Positions 23,801 to 36,000 of a stretch of DNA of 64,000 nt are shown piece after piece. The DNA lies in assembly GCA_017590115.1 (NCBI GenBank), contig JAGGNK010010226.1:3321732-3385731 (forward strand), read 5' to 3'. Source of the DNA: Montifringilla adamsi (taxonomy: Eukaryota; Chordata; Aves; Passeriformes; Passeridae). The position numbers and the translations under genes were made by a program. Position 1 is the first letter of the stretch. Each line of letters opens with the position of its first letter. A model generated the notes under the pieces. That model searched no databases. It saw nothing but the letters and a program-made list of their open reading frames with translations, and had not been told where the DNA came from.

Positions 23801-26800
23801 TTTACTTGCAATAGCAGCACAATGACTTCAAATACTACAAAAAAGTGGGGCTTGATGTCTTCAGCCTGGTGTATTCCAGAGTTTCTTAAATAAACGAAGA
23901 ACAATAGTAGGGAGGTTGCCTATTAATAGGTCTGAGAATAATTGAGAAGTGGAAATAATTATGATTGCCCTGGAAATCTTCAGTTTTGGTTTTTCTGTAT
24001 GTTAAAAGACTAGGGGTTAAAAAAAAAAGAATATGCATTGTTGAATAACTTTGACTACTGGTTGTTTGAAGATGCCTTATCAACAGGTCAGGTGCTTTTT
24101 GTGGTACCTAAATCCTTCAGTGAACAACAGCTATCAAAATTGCTAGAGGATTTAAAAACATGATTTCAAAGGATTCTAGGGAATTAGATATTTATAGGCC
24201 TTTCTATGCTTTTGAAAATCTCCTCCAGAATACTACTGTTAAGAGATGTATAGAGCATGTAAATAAATAAATAAATTGTATGCACTGTACCACATGCAGT
24301 TTTAAGGTCAAGTCCATGAACAATTCTAGAGTGCTATCTATCAAATAATTATTGATGTATATATTTCTTTTGATTGAGTGTTCTTCAGTAGCTAAAAACT
24401 CTTGTTCTCACGTTGTTTTGGTTTTTTTTTTTTTCAGGGATGTACCATACTTGATAATAATAAGCTTCTCTTTTCTTGAAAACACTCCTAGCTGGAAATG
24501 CCATTGAAAACAGTGTAGTTGACATTGTTCACATCATCTATGGAATCATGCCTCTCCTTAGGTTTAGAAACTGTCTGGTCATATTGAATACGATTCTGGT
24601 AAAAATCTGTGGGAAACTTTGGAATTGTCATGGAAACCTTTCAACTGAGAGCTGATAAGTTTGCTCCAAGCACACAGTTTTCACCGGCTGCCTTTAATTC
24701 CTGAATTCCTGACTCTTTTTTCATTTAATCCAGTTCCCTAAAATGTAAGTTTCCCTAAATGATTAGACTTTTGTTGATGGGTGCATATGGTTCTTCCCAA
24801 GACAAGCACCTTTTCAGAAGAGAGAAGACACCGTTTTTTGGGACGGGAAACCACCCAGAACATTTGCTAGAACATATTTCCATCCACAGCTGATGGCCAG
24901 CTGGCAGTGGCTCCTTGCTGGCTGCAGATACTTGCCAGAACTAAATGTGCTTTTGTCCTCCCTGCCTTCCAATTTTGCTCTCTCCATTTTAATATTCCCT
25001 TTGTTTCTAATGTTTCAGAATCATCTGCCCTGTGACCCTTTGTAAGGCAGCTATAAGGACACACCACCTTTTTCTTTAATATATAATGATATGTAATACT
25101 GGGGCCAAACAAGTATTATTCAACTAGATTGGAAGATAAAAATTCAATATTTTACACCCAGTTTTGCACTTCCTTTATGTTCAAATCTCAGTATGTTTGG
25201 TGATGAAGCTTCTAGTGAAATGTTTATCAACTATTTCTCTAACTAATATCCTGTTTATATTAATGGTATTTTTAGAATATATTACCTATCTCTTGACAGT
25301 TCTTGGGGGCATAATATATATTCAATTTACAGAACTCATGATATTTTCAGGATGCTGAACAGTGCCACTAGCATTAGTTAGAGCAAGAAGTATAAAGCAT
25401 TTTAAAAAACGATTCAAACCAGATTTATTTTGTTTTCCCTATGGTTAAAAAACAGGAGTTTGGCTATTGGTAGGAACTACAATTTTACAAGTTTTGAAGG
25501 GAAGTAAGAGTTAATACAGACTGACATTGGGTAATTTTGCATGTTTTTGGCGTTTGTTCCAAGTATTTCAATTTAAAAAAACATAAATAGCACTGCTGTA
25601 CTGAATAGAAATTCTTCATAATGCACAAAAGTGCAGTTGCACTTCATATGCATGTTATATTTTGTATTAAATGTAAAATTATGCAATGCATTATGCATAT
25701 TATTTTGGCAAATTATGTGGGTTTTTTTGTTTTTGCAACGCACTATCTGAAGAAAATTTGAGTGGAAGTTTTCTAAGTATTAGATAATATTTCCCCTGAT
25801 AATATTTTTATCAATCTAACTTATTAACATTTTTCTTTATACTCTGGTGCCTCATTATCATAAATGTTTTTATACAGCAGGAACAAAGAAAACCTTGAGA
25901 GCATCCCTATAAAACTGCTGCCATCCATTTTGCTTCATATAGAGTTACGTACAGGTACTCGCTGCATTTGCTTGGTTTTTTTTGTTTCTGGGCTGGACTT
26001 TATCTTTCCTATGCACTCATAAAACTATACAGTTGAAAATAACAGAAAATTAGACAACAGTTTCTATGAAAAAGCTCGCTATATTTTCTATTAAAAAATT
26101 GGACTGTGCTTTCTTGTACTATAGAGATCTTAAAAAGGGACATTTTCCAGTAAATATTATGGGAAGTTAACAAATACTGCAGTGTACTGAACCTTGTCTT
26201 GGAAACATATTTCTTTTAACCTTTTAAATCAGTGGAAGCAATTTTTTTTCAGATAAATCCACTGAAATTTATTACAGAAAGCTGAACAGAAAATGGCAGA
26301 ACTGTCTCATGCAAACCAGTTGTAGCACAACTGTACTCTTAAAAAAATATTTTAAATTTCAAAATTGTTCCATAGAAATAATAATAAAAGCAATGAACTG
26401 TTAGTTCTGGAAATTTCTGTGGCTGGGCACTGTTAATTATTTCTGAAACACTTTAAACAGTTTTTTGCTAAGCGCTCAGTGTTCAAATCCCTTTCTGTGT
26501 GGTATAATAATTTATGTTCTCCAAATGTTATCTAGACTGGAAGTACAGATATCAGGCATGGTGTGGTACTTTGAGTCACTGTCTAAATGTAAATCTGGGA
26601 AATAGTTTATAATACATTAATTTTTTTACAAAAGTTTTTTTGCTTGCAGCTCATTAAGTCAGAAACACGTTAAAGATGCAAGTTTTAAACTGTCATTCTA
26701 TAAAATTTTATCCATGGCTCTGTAGATGAGTTTTGAGATGTTGTACATACAAAAAAGAGAAGCTACAAGGCTGAAGTGAAAATAAAAGTGGCAAAAAGGG

Positions 26801-29509
26801 GAATATTGAATCTGAAACTTGAATTGAGCAGGGCAAAGGGATTTCTTCTGAAGGGAATCGGGGAGGTAATGATCCTAAAAAACCTCCTCTGTGCATGAAT
26901 AAGGAGGTATCAAAAAGTAGTAATGATGAGTGAGGAGAAAGAGGAGAGGAAGCAAGGTTATTAAGAAACTAATCATAAATTAGCAGTGAAGATTGATAAC
27001 AATGTGCCACAACAAGAGAGAGGAGATAACTCAAAGTATGATAGTGAAGGAGGCAAGAAAGAAAAGGTCAAGGTTTCCTCCTCTCCCATGCTGCCTCTCC
27101 CACAAGCCTTGTTCTCTTTTCTGTCCCTTGGAGGTTTGTTGGAAGTGCAACCTTTATTTGTCCTGGTCTGGAGGCTCCTAACAAAGATCCTTTCTGTCCC
27201 TATCCTTCTTTGGCCTGTGTTTGCAGAGGTCTGATACTGTTAAGGCATAATATACACCTAACTGGCAAAAATTCCCATTTTTTGGATTGGCTCTTTTTGG
27301 ATTTTGGATTCTTAGTCTCTTATTATAAGAGATAAGGATAAAAGAAAAATTTAATTATAAGATAATCGAATTATAAGAGATATTATAAAAACTGAATATG
27401 TGTTCTTGAGTGGTGGCCATGGAGCAGTGACATGGGAGATGGAACACAGAGGGGGAGAGTATCAAGCTTGGTGTAGTCAGGCCCTGGAGAGTTTGAAAGT
27501 GGCAGATAAGAGAAAAACAGGGATCAAATTAAAGTGGTGGTGTAAACACATGTAGGAGCACTCCAAGTTTCCTCTCTAGTCCAGAATAATGTCTAGCTCC
27601 AAATGTTTACCTGTGTTTTCCTACAGGCTTGTGAATTTTTGGTGCTCACTGGTGAGGATGTGGAACAGCTTTCTTCTCAGAAAGATGAAAATAATGATAA
27701 ATGTTTTAAATCTGGATAAAAGAAAGTATAAAGCATTCACTTCAAAGACTTCACACTGTATTATGGAAATTAATGCTAAGGTTTATTCAGTTCTCAGTCA
27801 TTATATTTGTCTTTTGTTGAGTAGTGATGATTACACGACACTGATGCATGAACTAATATTCTAATAGATTTTTAATTGAACTGAGGAAAATACTTGTGGG
27901 GTCAAAGTTTTTAATGAATGAGCAGATTAAATGTCCCATGAAAGGTACCATATGGTTTTTTTAAAATCTGAAAATTAGTTGCAAAGTCACAGTTAATTTA
28001 ATTATATGGCCTCTCTGTCTTGGGATAATGAAGTAGACTGAGAGTTATAATAGAGAATGAAACCTTTGCTATTGCGAGACCTTTTAAAAAAAATGTTTGG
28101 ATAACTGCTTTTAAATTACTCTACTCATATTTATGAGCGTGTTGTTTTAAAGATAATATATTTAGGTCATAACACAATGGTGACTGGTGTGTCATCTTCT
28201 CTGCTGTACCTCCTTGCTGTGCCAGTATCACTCCTTATGCACTCACATTTTGCTCACAGTAAAGCAAAGATACTCTTGTAAGCACATGGGAAGCAAATAT
28301 TTTTTTACAGGGTTTCTTAGTTTAAGTACTCTGATCAACACTTTTGAGCAGTATACACTGTCTTTTACGGAACATCCTTGTAAGGAAACCTCTCTTTGAA
28401 TATACCTGCAGCTTTCATTAAAATGGTTTGAAAAAAACTTATGTATACTAAACCCCAGAATTTTACACAGTCTTTCTTGACCAACAATGCGTTCTGGTAG
28501 TCCTTCCAGATCTCTATTTGATTTGTGTTCATACTTGTTGAAATTTTCAGATGCCACTTCTTTCCAATGCAGTGGTATTTACCAGCAGTGATCACTACCA
28601 ACGTTTTTTTTTTTTTTAATGTAAATTCTTGACCTGCACTGGTTTTCTTCTTCCCAGGTGAATGATAAATAAAGTCAAGTCTTTGATTCATTAATTTGAA
28701 TACCCAGGAAGATCATGGACCAAAGTTTATCTTGTCTTGAAGACAACATAGAACTTGTGTAAAGAATTAAATGAGATTATTCACAGAAATAGTACTCTAC
28801 CCCAGTGAATATTCTGCTTTTAATGAAGCAGAGAAATCAGAAGTCTATTCAGCAGCAAAGTCAGTCATTGGTAAGAAATAATGCTGGTTCTGATTTCATT
28901 TTCTCAGATGTAGTGTAAAAAAATTCTTTTAAATGTAGATTTCTTTTTATTCTGGTCAAGTAACTTTCTTGAAGATGTCCACTCAAGACACTAAGACATG
29001 AAATCAACTTCCATCGTGTCTGGAAACAAGTAGCCTCAGAAATATTACTAATAATTGTTGAAGGAATAAATATGCAGTAATAAAAAATTAATTTATTAGT
29101 TATTTAATGAGTAATCTATTTTTAAAAAAATCCATAAAAGTAAATGGAAAAAAATGTAAAATTTCACTGATCAGCGAGAGCTAAGTTATTTTCTTTACTA
29201 ACAGCTCAATGATGTGTGCATCTTTTCAAATAGATTGATCAGAGTCTTTAAGTATCCATTCTGTCTTCTTATACCAAAATGAAACAATAGGAAAAGGTTA
29301 GACGTTGTCATGCTTCAACACCTCTTGAATACAAAGAAACCCTGGTTTGAAATAGTGAATACCCAGAGAAAACTGAAACAGATAACCTGAGTCATTGTTA
29401 AAAGAGATTTAATTATTTTATTTTCCTCATCTCCTTTGTTTTCAGGGGCAGAGATGTTTCTACAGACCTGGGATATTGTCTTGCACTTGACAATTTCCTC
29501 CTGAAACCT
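20899..29509. other. 8.6 kb of mostly unique AT-rich sequence
   Basis: No gene recognised. Minor simple repeats are (AAAT)4 at 24261-24276, a T-run ahead of a CAG at 24421-24437, and short AATTATAAGA-type repeats at 27319-27390. Open frames such as 21193-21555 (-), 22990-23310 (-) and 28365-28691 (-) show no known domains. A T-rich tract plus CAG at 22857-22871 and 24422-24437 looks like splice acceptors, but no matching donor was seen. Confidence 0.5.
24261..24276. repeat. (AAAT)4 microsatellite
   Basis: Four perfect AAAT units; likely to vary in length between individuals. Confidence 0.9.
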
Positions 29510-29643
29510 TGTCATGGATTAGCCCTGGCACAGTGCCTGTGCCCCCATGAAAGGTATATTTCCAAAATGGTTACTGTGAGAATGTGACCCAGAAACAGAA
29601 CAAAGCAGGCTCCAACTTGGGAATGGAGGGAAAAAAACAACAC

Positions 29644-29649
29644 TTTATT
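29644..29649 (-). promoter_or_regulatory. LTR polyadenylation signal
   Basis: AATAAA on the minus strand, in the 3' part of the solo LTR, at the place expected near the R/U5 boundary. It supports the element's orientation. Confidence 0.6.
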
Positions 29650-30040
29650 GATCTACAACAGAGGAACAAAATCTCCTCTCAATTCTCAGCTAGGGAGGAT
29701 CAGTGTTTTTTACAGCTTCCATTGTTTCAATACCAAAGGGGTTAAAACCTCAGCCGCGGTCTGCTTGCGGCTGGGCACCTTGCCCCCTCTTCTCCTCCTG
29801 GCTGTGGTGCCAGCAAAGGTATCAAACTTCAAGCCAGCACAGTCTCTATCGTTCTCTCCCAGGGGGGCTACCCAAAATATCCCAGGTCTCCTCCAGCCGT
29901 GCACCTTGCAGGAGCTCCGGTCTCCCTTCCCTCAGGCCGCATGGCCTCCCTGTCCCCCACCCAGACGCATCTGGGCAGGGGAGAGGTCCGATACACTCAC
30001 CTGCCGGACTCCAAAGAGAAAGTCCCTCTGGGAATCCTCT

Positions 30041-30048
30041 GCTTTTAA
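30041..30048 (-). promoter_or_regulatory. LTR TATA-like element
   Basis: TTAAAAGC on the minus strand, about 130 bp from the 5' end of the solo LTR, where a U3 core promoter is expected. It is a weak match to TATAAA, and activity is inferred only. Confidence 0.35.
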
Positions 30049-30181
30049 CCCCTGTGCGTTTTCAGAGGCGTATCCAAGTCCCCAGTGGCCACACCAGGTG
30101 CCAATTTTCAAATCTGGCCATTGATTGGTTTGACCATAACTTTCCCAGAAACTCACTTCCTGGTCAAACCATGACAAACCT

Positions 30182-31272
30182 ATTGGCCTTTCTTTTTCAA
30201 ATGAGCGATTTTGAATACTTTCATTCACAAGTGTTCATGGTAGGGTAATATAGTGAATCTTATTGATTACATTTGTGGTGAAATATTTCCCACTTCTTGT
30301 CATATTATTAAAATATGCATCACAGGACTTTGATGACATAAAGGGAAATACATATGCAAACAATTTTTGCTGATCTAAATGACTGTGCTAGTAAGTATTA
30401 AAAAGTGTGTTTTATAGGAGATAAAGGAATTGGAGTGCTCCTCTGTGCAAAATACTTTTGTTAGATAGGAAACACTTCTTTTGTTGCCTCCAAAAATTTC
30501 ATGCTGAAGACAGGATTTGCAGACAGATTAATTAGTGTAGGAGAACAGTTTGGGTTTTTTTAATGTGCCCTAGGATATAAATCATTCTCAACTACCATTT
30601 GCCTGAATCTCAATTCCTTGGAACCTCTACCAGAAAAAAAAGCAGTAATAGTAAGCACATGAAAAGGTGAGCTTAAAAATTTCAAAACCTTTTTCCATGG
30701 AGCTGGTTGGATGGAAACCAATGGGAAATACTTTAAAAAGCAATAGCTTAAAAAGGAGAATTCTGACATGATTTATTGTCTGCAGAGTTAGGGAGAAAGG
30801 AACAGTAGTAGGCTTGTGTCTAGTGCCCTGAAACAGAGGTGTATCCAGCCCAGCTATGCCATGTGAGTGGAAGGCCCAGGTCTCCTCTGGCCTGTAAAGG
30901 CAGGAGAATGTAAAAATCTGACCTCATGCCTGAGCTGACTTTGACCTTAATCTTCTGTTCAGGAACTGGGGTTAAGACTGCAGTGTTTGGTCTCACTCAG
31001 TGTCCAGTACCTCTGATGTACATTTGCTCTGTAAACACTTCTAACTTGGTTTTATTTTCTTTTTAAACCATAAGGCTGGATTAAAAGTAGTTTTTAGGCT
31101 GTGGCTCTTCAATTCTGCCCACCTTATAATGTTGTGAATAATAACTGTGACCGTTCTTACATTAAATGCAATCTTTGATTTGGTGTATGCCATTTGCAGC
31201 AAAAGCTGGAAAGCTGAAGGCAGATTTAAATTGACCAAAAAATAAGTAGACAATGTGGGTTTTTACTTGTGA
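30182..31272. other. unique stretch, no gene seen
   Basis: Flank of the solo LTR. AT-rich to about 30780, then slightly GC-richer to about 31020. No repeat family or exon recognised. Confidence 0.5.
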
Positions 31273-31388
31273 AATACTGGTTTGGGGTTTTTTGTTGTTG
31301 TTGTTATTTGGGGGTTTTTGTTTTGGGCTTTTTTTGTGTTTTGTTTGTTTTTTGTTTGTTTGTTTTTAATTTTTAAAATTTTTTTGTA
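31273..31388. repeat. G/T-rich low-complexity run
   Basis: Contains (TTG)4-5, several GTTT units in a row and G-runs of 3-5 among T-runs, ending in TTTTTAATTTTTAAAATTTTTTT. It is the same kind of G/T slippage sequence as the blocks at 12.5 and 20.3 kb. The Lys/Asn-rich frame on the other strand is an artefact. Confidence 0.88.
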
Positions 31389-31551
31389 ATAGCTGAAATC
31401 TGAAAGTGCTCTGGGCATATGTTTCTGCCCCTGGGAGGCCCCTGACATGCAATAAGAATGGAATAATATTTAAATCTGGATTAGAAGCAGGTGAAATGTG
31501 AAGAAGACATGCAAGAGTCAGTGGAGGAGAATTGGGAAAAAATTATTTTTG

Positions 31552-31594
31552 TATTGACATACCATGTGTCAATAATATCAAAGTGTTTGATATT
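31552..31594. repeat. two adjacent perfect hairpins
   Basis: Hairpin 1: TATTGACA at 31552-31559 pairs with TGTCAATA at 31567-31574 over a 7-nt loop. Hairpin 2: AATATCAAA at 31574-31582 pairs with TTTGATATT at 31586-31594 over a 3-nt loop (GTG). They share position 31574. There is no U-tract or other terminator context, and in a bird genome no bacterial-type role is expected. Confidence 0.85.
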
Positions 31595-32684
31595 GATATT
31601 ATGTTATTATGAGAAACAAGGGTTTGGTCTACTTTTGATCTAATAATTTTATGTTAAATCTAATGTAAATAATTTTTAAATCCTGGTTTTAAAATTAAAT
31701 AGATGAATGAACAACCAAAATATAACACTTAAACATTATTGAAAAAAAGTTTGTATTCTCTGTTACTTTAGTCATTTATTATATCTGACTCTATCTGTTG
31801 ATAGCCTTATGGAAGATCACCCTTTATGATGAGTTATTGCTGTTGTGCCATCTTTATACTATTGGTTTTTGCTTTGCTTAAATTAGACTTTGTAATTCTT
31901 CAGATTATAGATCTTTGCAACTAAATCTGATAGATTCTGATAGGTTTTGTGTGTTTATAAGGATTCTACATAACACCAAGTGCTCTGCCCATTACTGATC
32001 GTAACTACTTGGAATAATATATCCAGTAAAAAAAATCCCCAAACTATACTGTAACAATAGTAAAAAAGACAACTTATATTTTAAATAATTGCTGAAGAAG
32101 GTGTTCTGGTGAAATTTCCAGTGTTGGAACAGTTTGGTTGCAACCAATAGTGAGGAAAGATGAGCAAAATAGATTCAAGTGGAACTTTCTTAGCTGAAAA
32201 TCAGAATAAGCTGAGAGTGAGAGAGAACAAGGGGGCAAGTTTTTATTCCTTGATAAATCCATGCAATCTTGCCTAAAGGACAACTAGTGGTGAAAAAATC
32301 CAACTTAGCACAAAAGTCAGGTTCTGATTTCTCGACATTTGCCTGTACAGAAGGTAAGGGAACTGGTCTCTAACAGTTACATGTATGAAGACAGCTTGGC
32401 AGTGAGTGACTGATGGGGACAGTGCTTTTGTCATCTACACTGTCACCCTCTCCAAACCACAGGGAGACTTTGCTGGACTGCTCCTGCAGCAGCTCTGTTT
32501 GCCACCTTTAACTCTTCTGGTATTACAGAGAGAATTTATTCAGAAGCACCTGCATCTTTGGCACCTGATCCTGAGAATATGAACATGAATAAATTCCTAC
32601 ATGAGGCCTGTCCCACTGGAATGCAATGCTTAAAGTGAATTGCATGGCTAGAATTGCTCTTGTGAGCAAGGATTTGCGAGTAGA
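31595..32684. other. unique AT-rich stretch, no gene seen
   Basis: No recognisable exon or repeat. The part from about 32520 to 32684 may hold a badly eroded 5' section of the LTR that follows, but I could not confirm it. Confidence 0.45.
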
Positions 32685-33077
32685 AAGGAGGTGGTATTTT
32701 CCAAAGGGATATTCCACACCCTATGACGTCATGTATGTAAAGCAGGGCGCAGAAGGAGGAAGGGAAGGATGTTGGCAGTGATGCTGTTTGTACTCCCAAG
32801 TCATAGTTTTGTGTGATGGAGCCCTGCTTTCCCATGGATGGCTGAATGCCTGCCTGCCTGTGGCAAGTGGTGAATGAAATCCTTGTTTCACTGTGCTTGC
32901 ATGCCTGGGGTTTTTTTGGTTTTTTTTGGCTTTTTTTTTGACTATTTAAGCTGTCTTTATCTCAGCCTGTGGGTATTCTCATTTTTATTCTTCCAAAACT
33001 TTCCCCCATCCCAACATGGATGCAGTGATCAAACAGCTGTGTGGTGCTGAGTTGCTGGCTGGGGTCAAACCACAACA
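32685..33077 (+). mobile_element. endogenous retrovirus LTR, 3' part, forward
   Basis: Key segments appear in the order expected of an avian LTR: CCAAAGGGATATTCC and ACCCTATGACGTCATG (32699-32730), GTGATGGAGCCCTGCTTTCC (32813-32832), GGCAAGTGGTGAATGAA, a T-rich stretch, AAGCTGTCTTTATCTCAGCC, CCCCCATCCCAACATGGATG and the end GGCTGGGGTCAAACCACAAC. The first half is missing or too diverged to read, and no target-site duplication or internal retroviral gene is visible. The T/G run at 32909-32941 looks like a lineage-specific expansion. The AAAGGGATATTCCA core is shared, in opposite orientation, with the LTR near 12.2 kb. Confidence 0.87.
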
Positions 33078-36000
33078 CTTTTCCTTTTTTTTTTTTTTCT
33101 TTTCTTTTTAAAGGAAAAAATAAAACCCCAAAAACTACTACGTTTTATGGAGAGGGTTCAGTTTCATATTAAAAAAAACCAAATGAAAACCAAGAAGTGA
33201 CATTTCATAGGCCACTTGCATGACTGGAACATGCTAAAGCCATTATATGGATGTTTGTTACCAGACCTACCAGGTGAACTAATAACAGGAGCAGCTTGCC
33301 CTGTTTGTGTACAAAATGTTACTGGAATTACTCAGCTGGTGCATTTCATAAATATTTGCTGATAGCTTTAGGCAAATGCTACAGTAAGCATCACTTTGTA
33401 GCATTTTAAGTGGATGTTCTGGTGGCTGCACATCTCAAATCCTGTAATAAAGCCAAAACGTATTGCATAGAAAATTGGTGTGTTCATAACTTTATACTCC
33501 TCTTCCCTTTTATGTATCTTTGCTTCTGCAGCTCCAGGTTGACAAGCAGCACATCAGAAGGTGGCTTTTTTGTGCTCTTCAGTTTGTACACATCTCTTTC
33601 ACTTTCTTCATCTCAGTCCTTGTTCAAGATTTTTGCAAAGCCTTCTTGCCTTGATAGTACTTATTTTTACTTCCTTTTCTTTCCTGCCCTATGGCCTTGT
33701 GCAACTATTGTTTCAAACTTCAGACACGAACCTAATCTTATACTTTCTCAGTTACTGCTCCCCCACCTATCTATTTACCAAATTTTCTGTATTTACCAGA
33801 TCCATGGATCTTTCCTGAGTTAGCTTCCATTTTTCACACCAGCTACCAATCCTGTGTTTCTTCTGGTAGCTCCTACCCAAATTCCCTTTTTATTTGTTTA
33901 CAAGAAATCTTGTCTTTTTGTCACCCAAAGGGCTGTGGGACATTTTACAAAGTTCAGCTTTTCCAAATGAGGCTGTTATTCTCCCTTACATTAGGGTATT
34001 AATTTCTCAAATGCCTTGCAGATGCAGATAATTTAAGAAAATCCCCAGTAAACATGCTCTTGTTTCCTTTTTATCCCATTTATCCTATTTCTGCTAGGTA
34101 CAGTGATATTGCTTGTGAAGAAAGTAACAGCTTGACAAGTTTGAAGTAACTGGTGTAAATGTAAATCTTGTTTCTACCATTCTGTTTCGTAGCAGGTGTG
34201 TCAGCATCCAAAGGGTCTCTTTTTTCTTTTTTTTTTTTATTTTTGCTAAATGTGGAGGATTGCCAGCAGCAGCTCCATGTTTGCTGGCATTAGGAGGCTC
34301 AGCAGTGCTGGGAGGCTGAGGCAGCTTTCCTGTGCATTTCCAGTTCATGCCAGCAGGCTGTCTCTCTGTGGCAGGATGACACATAAAGTGCACTGTAGGA
34401 TTGTGGTGCTTTCTGTTGTACAGATGGAAAAGAGAATCCTTGTGTCTGTACTTCAGATCTAGAGCTAGACAGAGCCTGCCTGCAGTCTTTTATCCAGGCA
34501 CAGATTGTGAACAATCTCGAGTGTACAACGCAATCTAGCAGGTGCTCTTTCCCAGCTGAAGATCCCATGACTTATTTTGAAAATCAAAAAGAAAACCTCT
34601 GCACACACTGACAAAAGAGTGAGATCCTAAGAGTCAAAGCAGATGAAATGACTAGTTTTGAAGTTGTCGTAGCAGATTGGAATCTGTTTTGCTTGGCACA
34701 TTTATTATTGATGTGCTTGCTGTGCAGATGTTATTCATGTAAATACAGGAATGAATTGTACTGAGGTATCAGAATTGCTGGTACCTGCCCTACTTTGATG
34801 AATAAATGAAAGCACTGATTCCTATTACTGCTAAAGAAGGGCTAAATGATGCACCCACTTGTACATGTACTATTATAATTTCTGTAAATTATTAACTATC
34901 ACAATATGATTTTGTTTTTCTAGACAGTGGGCTTATTAATCAACACTCTTCAACTATCAAAGTCACTAATGAATGATATTTTATTACAACAGATTGTATT
35001 TCTTAGAGAGTGATAGTGTTCTGCAGGCTTTTTAAATTTCCAATGAATAGTTGCACATCTTTGGGACCTGTTAATGCACACCAGCTCAGAGCCAAATAGC
35101 CACCACTATATTCAGATATAGTGCGACATTTCTGAGTTCTTTTGTTTTCTCCTACAATCATATTTGCAGAAGTGAAATCAATTAACACATCAAATATTTT
35201 TGCTTAATGATTTTTTCATTTGTACTGAAATCCTTTTTATTTAAAGGTATAAATATTTTTCCTTGTTTTCGTGTGATATTTAGAAAAATGTATATCTTAC
35301 GCCTGTATAATGATCCAAAATTAATGGGGTTTTATGTATTTATATATTCTATATATTCTCCCATATAAATTCAATCCTTTTCCTAGCATTTACTTGCCTG
35401 TGATTTGGATAAAAAGCTCATTTTACCTCCCCAAATCTGCTGATTAACATAGAGCATGTAATTATCTCCTGGGAGGGGAAAAAAAAAATGCTACTTGATC
35501 TTTATTGGTGTTCTGACAAATTTTTTTAATAAATACTGTAAATTAAAAATATAACTTTCAGACATAATTAAAAAGAAGTTAAACCTTTCTCTGCTGTTAA
35601 AATATAGGTACTTACTGTCCAGGGTTAGAAAACAATTATTTCTATGAATTACTGCACATTCATTAGTGAAATGTGATCCTGTGGTCTCATTTTGCAGTGA
35701 AGGTGTATAGGAGGTGACTAAGCTTTAGAGATGAGAGCAGGATATTCCACTCAATAGGCAAACTCGAGGCTTCAGTTTGGTAATAAGATAAGTATTCTTG
35801 CTGGTAACAGCAGGAAATGCTCTTTGATGTGTTCTCTGGCAGTTCAGTACAAATGGGCCTATCATGAATGCTGATGGAATTGAAAACTAACTAGAGGAGT
35901 CAGCCTTGAGAACATATCCCCTTACGATCCTGTTTTGGCAATAGAGGCATAGCATTTTATAAATAAGGAAATAAGTCAGACAATCCAAACTTATATTACC

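Larger units (their letters stand above)
29510..30176 (-). mobile_element. intact solo LTR of an endogenous retrovirus, reverse
   Basis: The 667-bp element is bounded by perfect 8-bp inverted termini, TGTCATGG at the left and CCATGACA at the right, and by a 5-bp direct repeat AACCT (29505-29509 and 30177-30181), a retroviral target-site duplication. It is clearly richer in GC and CpG than its surroundings. Orientation is minus: AATAAA lies on that strand at 29649-29644, and a TATA-like TTAAAAGC lies upstream at 30048-30041. No internal retroviral genes flank it, so it arose by recombination between two LTRs. A 5-bp duplication is typical of ERVL-like elements, though the family is not proven. 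Open frames of up to 181 codons inside it are not genes. Confidence 0.92.

Noticed and set aside
29648..30248. Open frames of 158 and 181 codons (+) and 98 codons (-)
   Set aside because: They lie in the GC-rich solo LTR, which is non-coding. Two frames are open together because stop codons are rare in GC-rich DNA, and no retroviral or host domain is visible.
31552..31594. Adjacent hairpins as a bacterial terminator or miRNA precursor
   Set aside because: The genome is avian, there is no U-tract, and stems of 8-9 bp are far too short for a microRNA precursor.
33410..33823. 137-codon Phe/Leu/Ser-rich frame resembling a membrane protein
   Set aside because: Hydrophobicity follows from pyrimidine-rich DNA, and an overlapping frame (33561-33818) has the same character.
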